Shown here: positions 48,224 through 57,423 of the stretch, in pieces
Position numbering within the stretch: position 1 is the first letter of the stretch
Layout: every line of letters starts with the position of its first letter
Assembly: GCA_002748455.1 (NCBI GenBank)
Contig: PDSL01000021.1
Coordinates: 1-57,423, forward strand
DNA: 57,423 bases
Source: Ilumatobacter coccineus
Lineage (GTDB): Bacteria > Actinomycetota > Acidimicrobiia > Acidimicrobiales > Ilumatobacteraceae
Direction of reading: 5' to 3'
Program-made: the position numbers and the translations under genes
The notes under the pieces: generated by a model
Seen by the model: the letters and a program-made list of their open reading frames with translations, nothing else
What the model was told of the DNA's origin: nothing
Database searches by the model: none

Positions 48224-49804
48224 ATGACCCACCAGGTTGAGATCTTCGATACGACCCTCCGCGACGGGCTGCAAGCCGAGGGCGTTGCAGCCACGGTTGA
48301 CGACAAGCTTCGTATTGCCGAGCAGCTCGACTATCTCGGGGTTGCCTATATCGAGGGAGGGTGGCCGGGGGCCAACCCCAAAGATGTGGAGTTCTTTCGT
48401 CGCGCTGCCACCGAGCTCAATCTGTCGACAGCAACCTTTGTGGCCTTTGGTTCAACGCGTCGCCCTCGTGGCAAGGTCGATCACGATCCCATCCTTGAGA
48501 ACCTGCTGGCAGCTGATACCGCGGCGGTGTGCATCGTGGCCAAGAGTTCGCACTACCACGTGACCGAAGCCCTGAAGACCACCCTCGACGAGGGCATCGC
48601 CATGATCACCGACTCGGTTCGCTACCTCGCCGGTCACGATCGCCGAGTCTTGGTCGATCTTGAACACTTCTTTGATGGCTACAAGGAACATCCCGAGTTC
48701 GCCTTCCGGGCCCTTGAAGCCGCCGCGCTGAGCGGGGCGACCCATGCGGTCTTGTGCGACACGAATGGGGGCTCCCTGCCGCATGAGATCGAAGAGATCG
48801 TCGCCCAAGCGGTCGCTCATGTCGGCTCTGACCTGACGATCGGGATCCATTGCCACAACGACACCGGCTGCGCGGTGGCCAACTCGCTGGCCGCGGTGCG
48901 CGGGGGTGCTCGCCACGTTCAGGGCACGCTGAATGGGCTGGGCGAGCGCACCGGCAATGCCAATCTCACCTCGATCATTCCCAACCTTGAGCTCAAACAA
49001 GGCTATGAGTGCTTGCCCGAGGGGCACATGGAACGGTTGACGATCGTGTCCAACCGAGTCGCCGAAACCCTCAATCGTGCCGTTCATCCCCAAGCCCCCT
49101 ATGTCGGTTCATCAGCCTTCGCTCATAAGGCTGGGCTCCATGTGTCGGCGATCGCCCGGGCCAAGGATGCCTACGAACATGTCGATCCAGCGCTGGTGGG
49201 CAATGGAACCCGGTTTGTGGTGTCAGAGATGGCTGGGAAGGCCACCATCCAGATGAAGGCCGACGATCTGGGTATCGATCTTGATAACCCTCGCATCGTC
49301 GACATCATCAATGAGCTGAAAACCCTTGAACATGAGGGCTATCACTTCGAAGCTGCCGATGCCTCGCTTGAACTCTTGATGAGACGAGCCGCCGGCTGGA
49401 AACAACGCTTTTTCCGAGTCGAATCGCTGAGGGTGATCAATGACGAAGCCAACCCCAACAGTTTCAACACCGAAGCAACGGTCAAGGTCTGGGTTGGCGA
49501 TGACCGCCATATCTGCACCGCCGAAGGAAACGGTCCGGTCAATGCGATCGACCGGGCCTTGCGCAGCGCGGTTCAGCAGTCGTATCCCCATCTTGATCGG
49601 ATCCATCTCACTGACTTCAAGGTGCGCATCCTCGACGAAGGCAAGGCCACCGAGGCGGTCACTCGAGTACTGCTGACCGCGACCGATGGCAACCAGACCT
49701 GGACCACGATCGGGGTCAGCGCCAATGTCATCGAAGCGTCGTGGCGGGCTCTTGAAGAGAGCATCGTCTATGGCCTCCTGCATGCTCCCGAACGGTTGGC
49801 ATGA
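48224..49804 (+). CDS. cimA: (R)-citramalate synthase CimA
   Basis: VEIFDTTLRDGLQAEGVAATVDDKLRIAEQLDYLGVAYIEGGWPGANPKDVEFF...GIHCHNDTGCAVANSLAAV; HMG-CoA lyase-like family. AGGA SD before ATG 48224 (ORF track extends to 48158). Confidence 0.92.
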   Translation: MTHQVEIFDTTLRDGLQAEGVAATVDDKLRIAEQLDYLGVAYIEGGWPGANPKDVEFFRRAATELNLSTATFVAFGSTRRPRGKVDHDPILENLLAADTAAVCIVAKSSHYHVTEALKTTLDEGIAMITDSVRYLAGHDRRVLVDLEHFFDGYKEHPEFAFRALEAAALSGATHAVLCDTNGGSLPHEIEEIVAQAVAHVGSDLTIGIHCHNDTGCAVANSLAAVRGGARHVQGTLNGLGERTGNANLTSIIPNLELKQGYECLPEGHMERLTIVSNRVAETLNRAVHPQAPYVGSSAFAHKAGLHVSAIARAKDAYEHVDPALVGNGTRFVVSEMAGKATIQMKADDLGIDLDNPRIVDIINELKTLEHEGYHFEAADASLELLMRRAAGWKQRFFRVESLRVINDEANPNSFNTEATVKVWVGDDRHICTAEGNGPVNAIDRALRSAVQQSYPHLDRIHLTDFKVRILDEGKATEAVTRVLLTATDGNQTWTTIGVSANVIEASWRALEESIVYGLLHAPERLA

Positions 49805-49837
49805 CCCCCTCATCGGTCAACTACGCTCCCTAGTGCT

Positions 49838-50359
49838 ATGGCTGCGCCAAAATCTGCTCCCGCCGGGTCGCGCTCGTCCCGTTTCTATTCTTCACCCCAG
49901 GCCATTCCCGAGTCATGGTCGCCTGACCAGCCAGGAATCGTCGAAGGGTTCCAGCCCCGAGGCCCGTTGCTTGGAGCACCCGGTCCCGACCAAGGATTCG
50001 CTTTGACCGTGGCTCATCGCCTGGCCGATGAGATCCAGCTGTCGCCCGGTGAACGACGTGATGATGCGATTCGTGGATCTGTTGGCATCGCCCTGCGCCG
50101 AGCCTCGCTGTATAGCCGGGCTCCAACGGTTCACGATGTCCGCCTGGCGTTCACGATCTGGGGCTATTTCCTCACCGACCCGCCCACTGACTTGGTGGCT
50201 CGTCGGCTTGCCCTCTTCGAAGGGGTCGGCAATGTCTTGCATCACTATGCCGAAGGTCGTCGTATCGCCGATCTCGTGCCGGAGTCAACCCTGCACCTGA
50301 CCCCTGAGGAGGCGGTTGCGGCGATGCCTGGCAAGTGGCGAGAGCTCACCGGCGCCTGA
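49838..50359 (+). CDS. Conserved hypothetical protein
   Basis: 173-aa ORF, coding-like composition, co-directional between cimA and the GDH gene. Confidence 0.7.
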   Translation: MAAPKSAPAGSRSSRFYSSPQAIPESWSPDQPGIVEGFQPRGPLLGAPGPDQGFALTVAHRLADEIQLSPGERRDDAIRGSVGIALRRASLYSRAPTVHDVRLAFTIWGYFLTDPPTDLVARRLALFEGVGNVLHHYAEGRRIADLVPESTLHLTPEEAVAAMPGKWRELTGA

Positions 50360-50537
50360 GCCCTGGGCACCCGGCTGAGCACGCTCGGTGTGGCCGCTGT
50401 CGGTGAGACGCTCTGGGTACAAACATGTTGCGCGGCCATCGGTCACGCGAACTACGATGAGTCGCTGATGTCGGCCATAGCTGAGAGGACCACGACACTG
50501 TGTTCCAGATGGCCATCATCGATATCTGGAGGTTCCG

Positions 50538-53500
50538 ATGAGCGGACGTGATGGTGACCAGCGCGCCTCGTTAAGCGACCAGCTGACCGAGCTTGCAGCT
50601 CGGCGGCAGCCCGACGATCCGGTGTTTCGCCAGTTTGTGGCGTGCTACTACGACGACATCCCCGATTTTGATGTCGACAAGACTCGGCTCGATACCCGCT
50701 ACGCGGCTGCCTTGCATCACTATCGACTCGGCCGTCATCGGTCTCGTCAGCAAGCCCACGTTGAGGTCTTTACGCCCACCCTTGAGCGCGACAGCTGGGA
50801 GGCAGCGCGCTCGTTCATCATGGTGGTCATCGACGATGCCCCGTTCTTGATCGATGCGATCAGGATGGTGCTCCGTCGCCATGATGTCACCGCCCATTTC
50901 TTGGTCCATCCGATCCTGCGGGTGACCCGTGACGACAATGGTGTCTTGGCTGGCGTGGGTGATGATGAGGCGTACGCCGAAACCTGGGGAAAGTTTGAGA
51001 TCGATCACTGCGATGATGCCCTGGCGGCAACCTTGGCGTCAGAGATCTCCGAAGCGGTGGCATCGGTGCATCGGGTCGTGTCCGACTTTGGCCCGATGCG
51101 GGAGCGAATCGCTGCCCTGAGTGGTATCGATCCGATCCTGGCGTGGTTGACCACCAAGAACTTCATCTTCCTCGGTGCTGCCTCGCTCACACGCGACAGC
51201 GATGGCTGGTCGATCGTCAGTGGAAGTGCGCTTGGTCAGGCCGGCGTGGTCGATGCTGAACCAAGGATTCGCGACGACGGTCCTCAGGTCCAGATCGCTC
51301 GGTCCCAGCGCGTGTCGACCATCCATCGACCAGACCGCATGACGGTGATCACCGTGATCGGCAGCGATGGGACGACCGCCGAGCGCTTCGTTGGGCTCTT
51401 TTCCTCGTCGGCCTATCGGGCCAGCGTGTTCTCCATCCCCACGGTGGGCGAACGATGTGAACAGGTGTTGGAACGGGCTCAGTTCGGTGAAGCTTCCCAC
51501 CGGGTGCGGGCGATGCGTGTGGTGTTGGAGACCCTTCCTCGAGAGCTGGTCTTCGAGCTTGATCTTGACACCCTCGCTCGTCTGGTCACCAAGATCGTCG
51601 GTCTTCAAGAACGCCAGATCGTCCGGGTCTTTGCGGTACCCGAGCCTGATCAGACGATGGTCAACCTCCTCGTGTATCTGCCCCGAACTCGGTTTGGCGC
51701 CGACCTGCCCGACAAGATCGGGGCCGCCCTCGAAGAGGCCTACGGAAGCCCGGTTCGCGATCTTGAATCCTTTGTTGATGACAGTGATCTGGCACGCATT
51801 ACCGCCACGGTCAAGACCACGCGGGAGGTTGATCTCGAGGACCTGTCCAACCGGATCGACAAGCTGTCGGCATCATGGACCGGCCGCGTTCGTGCTGAAG
51901 CGGCAGCCACCTTGGGGAGCGAGGCAGCCGCAGCCCAGCTCGTCGACCGGATGGGCCAAGCAGCGAGTGCTGAGTTCCGCAGTGCTGTGCCGGTGGCGAT
52001 GGCGGTCAACGATCTTCGTCACCTCGTCGCCCTGTTGGAGAATGGCGACACCACCTCGACCGCGTTGGTGCGCGACGATGATGATCCTGACGGGATTTGG
52101 CGGATGCGCGTCTATCGCCGCGGCACCTCGATCGCCCTGGCTGACCTCTTGCCCTTCCTGGGATATCTCGGTTTGGAAGCGATCGATGAACATCCCTATC
52201 GCTTCCGCTCCAACGGGGACGAGTACTACCTCTATGACATCGGGGTCCGCCTGCCCGACGGGGTCGAACTCGATGATGACCGCCACCGTGAGATTCAGTC
52301 GGCCCTCAACCAGCTCCTGGGCGGCACCCTCGAAGCTGATGGCTTTAACGCCTTGATCGTCCATGCTGGGCTCAGCGCTCGCCAGGCCAATGTTCTGCGG
52401 AGCTATGCCAAGTACGCCAACCAGATCGGGTTCCCGTTCAGCCAGGGCTATATCGAAGACACCCTGATTCGCCTACCCCGTCTGGCGACTCTCCTGGTTC
52501 AGCTGTTTGAAGCCCGCTTCGATCCCGATCGTGATGAAGCTCAGCGTGAGGCGCAACAGGTCGAGGTCGATGCCCAGATTTTGGCCCAGCTCGATCAGGT
52601 GCCCTCGCTTGATGATGATCGGATCGGGCGGATGTATCGGTCGTTGGTGAAGGCAACGGTGAGGACCAGCGCCTACCAGCGCGATCGCGACACGGTGGCC
52701 TTCAAATTTGATCCCAGTCGAATTCCTGACCTTCCCCTGCCGCGGCCGGCGCACGAGATTTTTGTGTCGTCCCCTCGAGTTGAGGGTGTCCATTTGCGCG
52801 GCGGGGCGATCGCCCGTGGTGGTCTGCGGTGGTCGGACCGACCCGAGGACTATCGCACCGAAGTGCTCGGTTTGGTGAAGGCCCAGATGGTGAAGAACGC
52901 GGTCATTATCCCCGGCGGAGCCAAGGGTGGATTTGTGCTCAAACAGCCCAAGTCCGATCCTGCCGAACAACGGATCGAAGGCCAAGAGTGCTACCGGCGT
53001 TTCATCGCTGCACTCCTTGATCTCACCGACAATGTGGTTGGCGGCAAGGTGATTCCTCCGGAACGAACCGTACGTTATGACGGGGACGATCCCTATCTCG
53101 TTGTTGCCGCCGACAAGGGCACAGCCACCTTTAGCGATCTCGCTAACCAGATGTCGGCCGAATACGGCTTCTGGCTCGGCGACGCGTTCGCGTCCGGCGG
53201 CAGTGTTGGCTACGACCACAAGGCGATGGGTATCACGGCGCGCGGAGCATGGGAAGCAGCTCGTCGACACGCTTCGGTGCTCGGCAAGGATGCTGATCAG
53301 GATGAGCTGACTCTGGTTGGTATCGGCGACATGTCGGGTGATGTGTTCGGCAATGGGCTGCTCTTGTCGGAACATCTCAAGCTGGTGGCGGCATTCGATC
53401 ATCGTCACATCTTCTTGGACCCCAACCCTGACCCAGCCGCTTCGCATGCTGAACGGCGACGTCTGTTTGACCTGCCCCGTTCATCGTGGGATGACTATGA

Positions 53501-55199
53501 CCGCTCGATCGTGTCTGAGGGGGGCGGTATCTACCCACGTTCGGCTAAGTCGATCACCCTGAGCCCCCAGATCAAGGCGGTACTCGATCTTGATGCCGAC
53601 AAGGTCACCCCTCATGAACTGATGCGGGCAATCTTGATCGCCCCGGTTGACATGCTGTGGAACGGCGGTGTGGGCACCTATATCAAGGCCAGCACCGAGA
53701 CCAATTCGATGGTCGGTGATCGGGCCAATGATCCGGTCAGGGTCAATGGTGAGGAGCTGCGCTGCAAGATGGTCGTGGAAGGGGGCAATCTTGGCGCCAC
53801 CCAGCTCGGCCGGGTTGAATACGCGATGACCGGCGGTCTGATCTATACCGATGCCATCGATAACTCGGCCGGAGTGGACTGCAGCGACCATGAGGTCAAT
53901 ATCAAGATCCTGCTCGATTCGGTGGTCACTGCTGGCGGCTTGACCCGACCAGAACGCAACGACCTCCTCGAATCGATGACCGACGAAGTTGCTGAGTTGG
54001 TACTCGGTAATAACAAGGCCCAAACCCTGGCCTTGATGATGACCCGCAAGCAGAGCTTGTCGATGGCCGATGTGCATTCGCGGGCAATCGACCAGCTCGA
54101 ACTCGATGGCGACCTTGATCGTCAGTTGGAGTTCTTGCCGACCGCCAAGCAGATCGTCGAACGGCAAGCGGTTGAGACTGGATTGAAGACCCCTGAGTAC
54201 GCGGTCTTGATCGCCTACACCAAGAATGCTGCGGTTGACGCCTTGATGCGTGGCGACTTGCCCGATGATCCGGTCTTGCGTGACGACCTCATCAATTATT
54301 TCCCGACCCCGCTGCGTGAGCCCTGCCGAGAGGCGATCCTGCATCATCGGCTGCGGCGCGAGATCGTGGCCACCCAGGTCATCAACCAGATGGTCAATCT
54401 TTCTGGGATTTCCTATGACCAGCGCATGACCGAAGACACCGGTGCCGGTCTCAGCGATGTGGTTGCTGCCTGGGTGATCACCCGAGAAGTGCTCGACTTC
54501 CCGAACTGGTGGAATCAGATTCTCGCCGTGCCTGAGATCACGATGGAAGACCGGCTCCAGATCCTGCTCGAGTGCCGTCGCACCGCTGAGCGCAGCTCGT
54601 TGTGGTTCTTGCGTCATCGTCGCCCACCGTTTGATATCGCTGCCGAGATCGACTTCTTCCGTGATGCGGTTCGATCGGTGATCGCTGAATTGCCCAATTG
54701 TCTGATCGGACAGGCGCGAGCCGAAGTTGATGAGGTGCGTCGTGAACGCATCGCCCAGGGGCTGCCGGCCGATCTCGCTGAACAGGTGGCCATGTGGCGG
54801 GCAGTCCACACCGTGTTCGACATCGTCAAGCTGGCCAAGCGGATCGATGTCGATCCGGTCGAGGTGGCTCGGGTCTATTGGAAGATCTTCGATGAGCTCG
54901 ATGTGGTGTGGATCTGGAACCGGATCAGTGAACTGCCGCGCGATGATCGCTGGCAAACCCAGGCCCGCTCATCCTTGCGCGATGATCTCTTGAATGTGCT
55001 CACCGCGTTGACATCGAACGTCTTGACCCATGGAGGTGAGACCGTCGATGCCTGGGTGGAGGCCAATCAGAGGTTGGTTGAGCGGATCACCGATCAGCTC
55101 AATGAGGTCAAGTTGACCAACACCTATGACATCACTCGGCTCTCGGTGGCAGTGCGTCAGCTCCGCAACCTGGCGATCACCTCGGTGCGACCGACCTGA
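50538..55199 (+). CDS. NAD-specific glutamate dehydrogenase, large (~180 kDa-type)
   Basis: 1553 aa; VHLRGGAIARGGLRWSDRPEDYRTEVLGLVKAQMVKNAVIIPGGAKGGFVLKQ; GIGDMSGDVFGNGLLLS; GGVGTYIKASTETN; GGAGG SD. Confidence 0.95.
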   Translation: MSGRDGDQRASLSDQLTELAARRQPDDPVFRQFVACYYDDIPDFDVDKTRLDTRYAAALHHYRLGRHRSRQQAHVEVFTPTLERDSWEAARSFIMVVIDDAPFLIDAIRMVLRRHDVTAHFLVHPILRVTRDDNGVLAGVGDDEAYAETWGKFEIDHCDDALAATLASEISEAVASVHRVVSDFGPMRERIAALSGIDPILAWLTTKNFIFLGAASLTRDSDGWSIVSGSALGQAGVVDAEPRIRDDGPQVQIARSQRVSTIHRPDRMTVITVIGSDGTTAERFVGLFSSSAYRASVFSIPTVGERCEQVLERAQFGEASHRVRAMRVVLETLPRELVFELDLDTLARLVTKIVGLQERQIVRVFAVPEPDQTMVNLLVYLPRTRFGADLPDKIGAALEEAYGSPVRDLESFVDDSDLARITATVKTTREVDLEDLSNRIDKLSASWTGRVRAEAAATLGSEAAAAQLVDRMGQAASAEFRSAVPVAMAVNDLRHLVALLENGDTTSTALVRDDDDPDGIWRMRVYRRGTSIALADLLPFLGYLGLEAIDEHPYRFRSNGDEYYLYDIGVRLPDGVELDDDRHREIQSALNQLLGGTLEADGFNALIVHAGLSARQANVLRSYAKYANQIGFPFSQGYIEDTLIRLPRLATLLVQLFEARFDPDRDEAQREAQQVEVDAQILAQLDQVPSLDDDRIGRMYRSLVKATVRTSAYQRDRDTVAFKFDPSRIPDLPLPRPAHEIFVSSPRVEGVHLRGGAIARGGLRWSDRPEDYRTEVLGLVKAQMVKNAVIIPGGAKGGFVLKQPKSDPAEQRIEGQECYRRFIAALLDLTDNVVGGKVIPPERTVRYDGDDPYLVVAADKGTATFSDLANQMSAEYGFWLGDAFASGGSVGYDHKAMGITARGAWEAARRHASVLGKDADQDELTLVGIGDMSGDVFGNGLLLSEHLKLVAAFDHRHIFLDPNPDPAASHAERRRLFDLPRSSWDDYDRSIVSEGGGIYPRSAKSITLSPQIKAVLDLDADKVTPHELMRAILIAPVDMLWNGGVGTYIKASTETNSMVGDRANDPVRVNGEELRCKMVVEGGNLGATQLGRVEYAMTGGLIYTDAIDNSAGVDCSDHEVNIKILLDSVVTAGGLTRPERNDLLESMTDEVAELVLGNNKAQTLALMMTRKQSLSMADVHSRAIDQLELDGDLDRQLEFLPTAKQIVERQAVETGLKTPEYAVLIAYTKNAAVDALMRGDLPDDPVLRDDLINYFPTPLREPCREAILHHRLRREIVATQVINQMVNLSGISYDQRMTEDTGAGLSDVVAAWVITREVLDFPNWWNQILAVPEITMEDRLQILLECRRTAERSSLWFLRHRRPPFDIAAEIDFFRDAVRSVIAELPNCLIGQARAEVDEVRRERIAQGLPADLAEQVAMWRAVHTVFDIVKLAKRIDVDPVEVARVYWKIFDELDVVWIWNRISELPRDDRWQTQARSSLRDDLLNVLTALTSNVLTHGGETVDAWVEANQRLVERITDQLNEVKLTNTYDITRLSVAVRQLRNLAITSVRPT

Positions 55200-55250
55200 G
55201 ACAGCGCCGTTCCGGTGCTGATACGGCCGGGGCGGTAGCGTCATAGGGGC

Positions 55251-56648
55251 ATGTCTGATTCACCGCGCTATCGATTCGCCCCCTCACCAACCGGGATGTT
55301 CCATGTGGGAGGAGCCCGCACCGCCTTGATGAACTGGGCCTTGGCCCGGTCGTCAGGGGGGACCTTTGTGCTCCGGATTGAAGACACCGATGAGGTTCGC
55401 AACCGGCCCGAATGGACCGAGGGCATCATCGATGCCCTGGCCTGGCTGGGGATCAGTGCCGATGATCCACATTTCGAGGGTCCGCTGTATCAGAGCGACT
55501 ATGCCGATGCCCATCTCGATGCTGCCCGCCAGCTCTATGAGCACGGGTTTGCCTACTACTGCGACATGACCCCCGAGCAGATTCAGGAGCGAGCTGAGGC
55601 CGAAGGGGTGACCGGCTATGGCGGATGGTCGCGCGACCGTGGGCTCGAGCCGGGTCCGGGTCGGGTTTTGCGGTTCCGGGTGCCCGAGGGTCACACCGTG
55701 GTCCACGACTTGGTGCGCGGTGATGTTGAGTTTGACAATGCGACGATCGAGGACTTCGTCTTGGTGCGGGGCAACGGAACCCCGGTCTTCTTGTTGGCCA
55801 ATGTGGTCGACGATGCCTCGATGCAGATCAGCCATGTGGTCAGGGCTGAAGAACATCTGCCCAATACGCCCAAGCAGCAGATGATCTGGGAAGCACTGGG
55901 CCATCAGCCCCCAACCTGGGCCCATGTGCCGGTCTTGGTCAACGAGCAGCGCAAGAAACTGTCCAAGCGTCGGGACAAGGTGGCGTTGGAGCAGTATCGC
56001 GATGAGGGCTATCTGGCCGATGCGATGGTGAATTACCTGATGACCCTGGGGTGGTCGCCGGGCGATGACGAGATCCAGCCGTGGTCGGTGATCGAGACGG
56101 CGTTCCGCCTCGAAGATGTCAATCTGTCGCCAGCCTTTTTCGATCTCAAGAAGCTGGCCGCCTTCAACGGCGACTATATCCGGTCGCTCTCGATCGATGA
56201 TCTGATCGCCGCCTGTGATCCCTGGTTGCCCGCTGAGTGGGATCGATCTCGGTTCGCCGCGATCGCTCCGGTGATCCAGCCTCGTCTGGTGACGCTCTCC
56301 GATGCTGCTGGGGTGGTGGATTTCTTGTTTATGGATGATCCCGAGATCGACGAGAAGTCGTGGAACAAGACGATGGCCACCGACTATGCCCGTCCCCTTC
56401 TGGTCGACGCGATCGCTGCCTATCGCACCTGTGCCTGGGATGCGGCCACCCTGAAGACCACCCTCGAAGAGCTGATGGTCGCCTATGGCATCAAATTGGG
56501 CAAGGCTCAAGCCCCGGTCCGGGTGGCGGTGACCGGTCGCACGGTCGGCCCGCCCCTGTTTGAAGCCCTTGAGGTGATGGGACGTGACGAAGCGCTGCGG
56601 CGCATGGTGGCTGCTGAAACCCGTCTGAACACTCAGTCGGCGGACTAG
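55251..56648 (+). CDS. gltX: Glutamyl-tRNA synthetase
   Basis: [27 protein letters not shown]...RIEDTD...[15 protein letters not shown]. Confidence 0.96.
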   Translation: MSDSPRYRFAPSPTGMFHVGGARTALMNWALARSSGGTFVLRIEDTDEVRNRPEWTEGIIDALAWLGISADDPHFEGPLYQSDYADAHLDAARQLYEHGFAYYCDMTPEQIQERAEAEGVTGYGGWSRDRGLEPGPGRVLRFRVPEGHTVVHDLVRGDVEFDNATIEDFVLVRGNGTPVFLLANVVDDASMQISHVVRAEEHLPNTPKQQMIWEALGHQPPTWAHVPVLVNEQRKKLSKRRDKVALEQYRDEGYLADAMVNYLMTLGWSPGDDEIQPWSVIETAFRLEDVNLSPAFFDLKKLAAFNGDYIRSLSIDDLIAACDPWLPAEWDRSRFAAIAPVIQPRLVTLSDAAGVVDFLFMDDPEIDEKSWNKTMATDYARPLLVDAIAAYRTCAWDAATLKTTLEELMVAYGIKLGKAQAPVRVAVTGRTVGPPLFEALEVMGRDEALRRMVAAETRLNTQSAD

Positions 56649-56667
56649 GTGACATCGCGTCAGTGAC

Positions 56668-57348
56668 GTGAGAAACTCGTCATCGATGGCCGAAAGCGCG
56701 ACCCGGTTTGTTCCCCTGAGGGGCTGGCAGCGGGTGGTTCTGCCGTTGCGGTGGTGGAAGGTCCTGGTGGCTGTGCTGGTGGTGTTGGTGGCCTATTACG
56801 CGGTGACCTTCGTCCAAGTGGTGACGACCGGGCGTCAGCACGGTGCTGGTCCAGCCGATGTGATCGTGGTGATGGGTGCCGCCCAATACGACGGTCGGCC
56901 ATCGTGGATTTTTGCCAATCGCCTCGATCATGCGGCTGCGCTGTGGAGTGAGGGGGTTGCTCCCCAGATCGTGGTGGTTGGTGGACGTCGTGGTGGGGAC
57001 CGTTTCAGCGAGGGCGAGGCGGGGAGGACGTATCTGATCGCCAACGGGATTCCAGACACCGCGGTTGTTGGGATCGGGGAGGGGGCCACCACCTATGAGT
57101 CGTTGAAGGCAGCGGCTCCGGTGCTCACCAGCGATCCAGGCAACAAGGTGGTCATCGTGACCGATCCCTATCACGCCTTGCGAGCGGTGGCCACCGCCCG
57201 CCAGCTCGGAGTGAACGCGTCGGCGGCAGCAACGCCGACGACCTATCTGTCGGGTGGGGCTCAGTTTCGACGCCAGGCGGCTGAAGCGGGGGTGGTCGCA
57301 CTTGGGAGAGTGGTCGGATTCGGCCGGCTGAGTGGTCTCAGTCGGTGA
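56668..57348 (+). CDS. YdcF-like DUF218 membrane protein
   Basis: One TM, then ADVIVVMGAAQYDGRPSWIFANRLDHAAALWSEGVAPQIVVVGGRRGGDRFSEGEAGRTYLIANGIPDTAVVGIGEGATTYESL. Start may be ATG 56686. Confidence 0.85.
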   Translation: MRNSSSMAESATRFVPLRGWQRVVLPLRWWKVLVAVLVVLVAYYAVTFVQVVTTGRQHGAGPADVIVVMGAAQYDGRPSWIFANRLDHAAALWSEGVAPQIVVVGGRRGGDRFSEGEAGRTYLIANGIPDTAVVGIGEGATTYESLKAAAPVLTSDPGNKVVIVTDPYHALRAVATARQLGVNASAAATPTTYLSGGAQFRRQAAEAGVVALGRVVGFGRLSGLSR

Positions 57349-57375
57349 GTCCGCTACACTTTCGGATCGCCTCAC

Positions 57376-57423
57376 TGGGGTGTGGTGTAACTGGCAACAC
57401 AGCAGATTCTGGTTCTGTCGTTA
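57376..57423 (+). tRNA. tRNA-Gln (anticodon CTG), truncated by the right window edge
   Basis: TGGGGTGTGGTGTAACTGGCAACACAGCAGATTCTGGTTCTGTCGTTA: acceptor, D-arm and anticodon arm (GCAGA-TTCTGGT-TCTGT) typical of tRNA-Gln. Confidence 0.85.

Noticed and set aside
53481-54956. 491-aa minus-strand ORF opposite NAD-GDH
   Set aside because: Antisense to a well-supported conserved CDS; typical high-GC shadow ORF.
55353-56510. 385-aa minus-strand ORF opposite gltX
   Set aside because: Antisense to gltX; no recognisable motifs.

Overview
Actinobacterial-type chromosomal window, probably Acidimicrobiia-like from gene style (inference). A branched-chain amino-acid biosynthesis neighbourhood (leuA partial, leuCD with a divergent IclR regulator, leuB, ilvE, and cimA further on) is interrupted by a ~36-kb island of four tandem giant surface-protein genes (~8.5-44.0 kb). 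Each giant protein has a signal peptide, a Pro/Thr linker, a VWA domain, a stalk of CnaB/SpaA-like repeats and an LPRTG anchor. The second gene, by far the largest (~16 kb), carries two frame breaks and at least six truncated stalk units. The truncations share left breakpoints in pairs, so they are either recurrent deletions or assembly collapse. The right flank has an ABC exporter, a nucleoside hydrolase, cimA, NAD-specific glutamate dehydrogenase, gltX, a DUF218 protein and a partial tRNA-Gln. The most interesting regulatory signal is a matched pair of unannotated attenuator-like leaders. One lies before leuA (VTTRADLLLLT*, four Leu codons) and one before cimA (MRFLRAISIIP*, three Ile codons). 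Both have 11 codons plus TAG, a -10-like box 8 nt before the start codon, a hairpin beginning at the G of the TAG stop, and then a terminator-like hairpin. No CRISPR array, rRNA or recognisable transposase was seen. All calls come from reading the sequence and ORF translations; no database search or folding was run.
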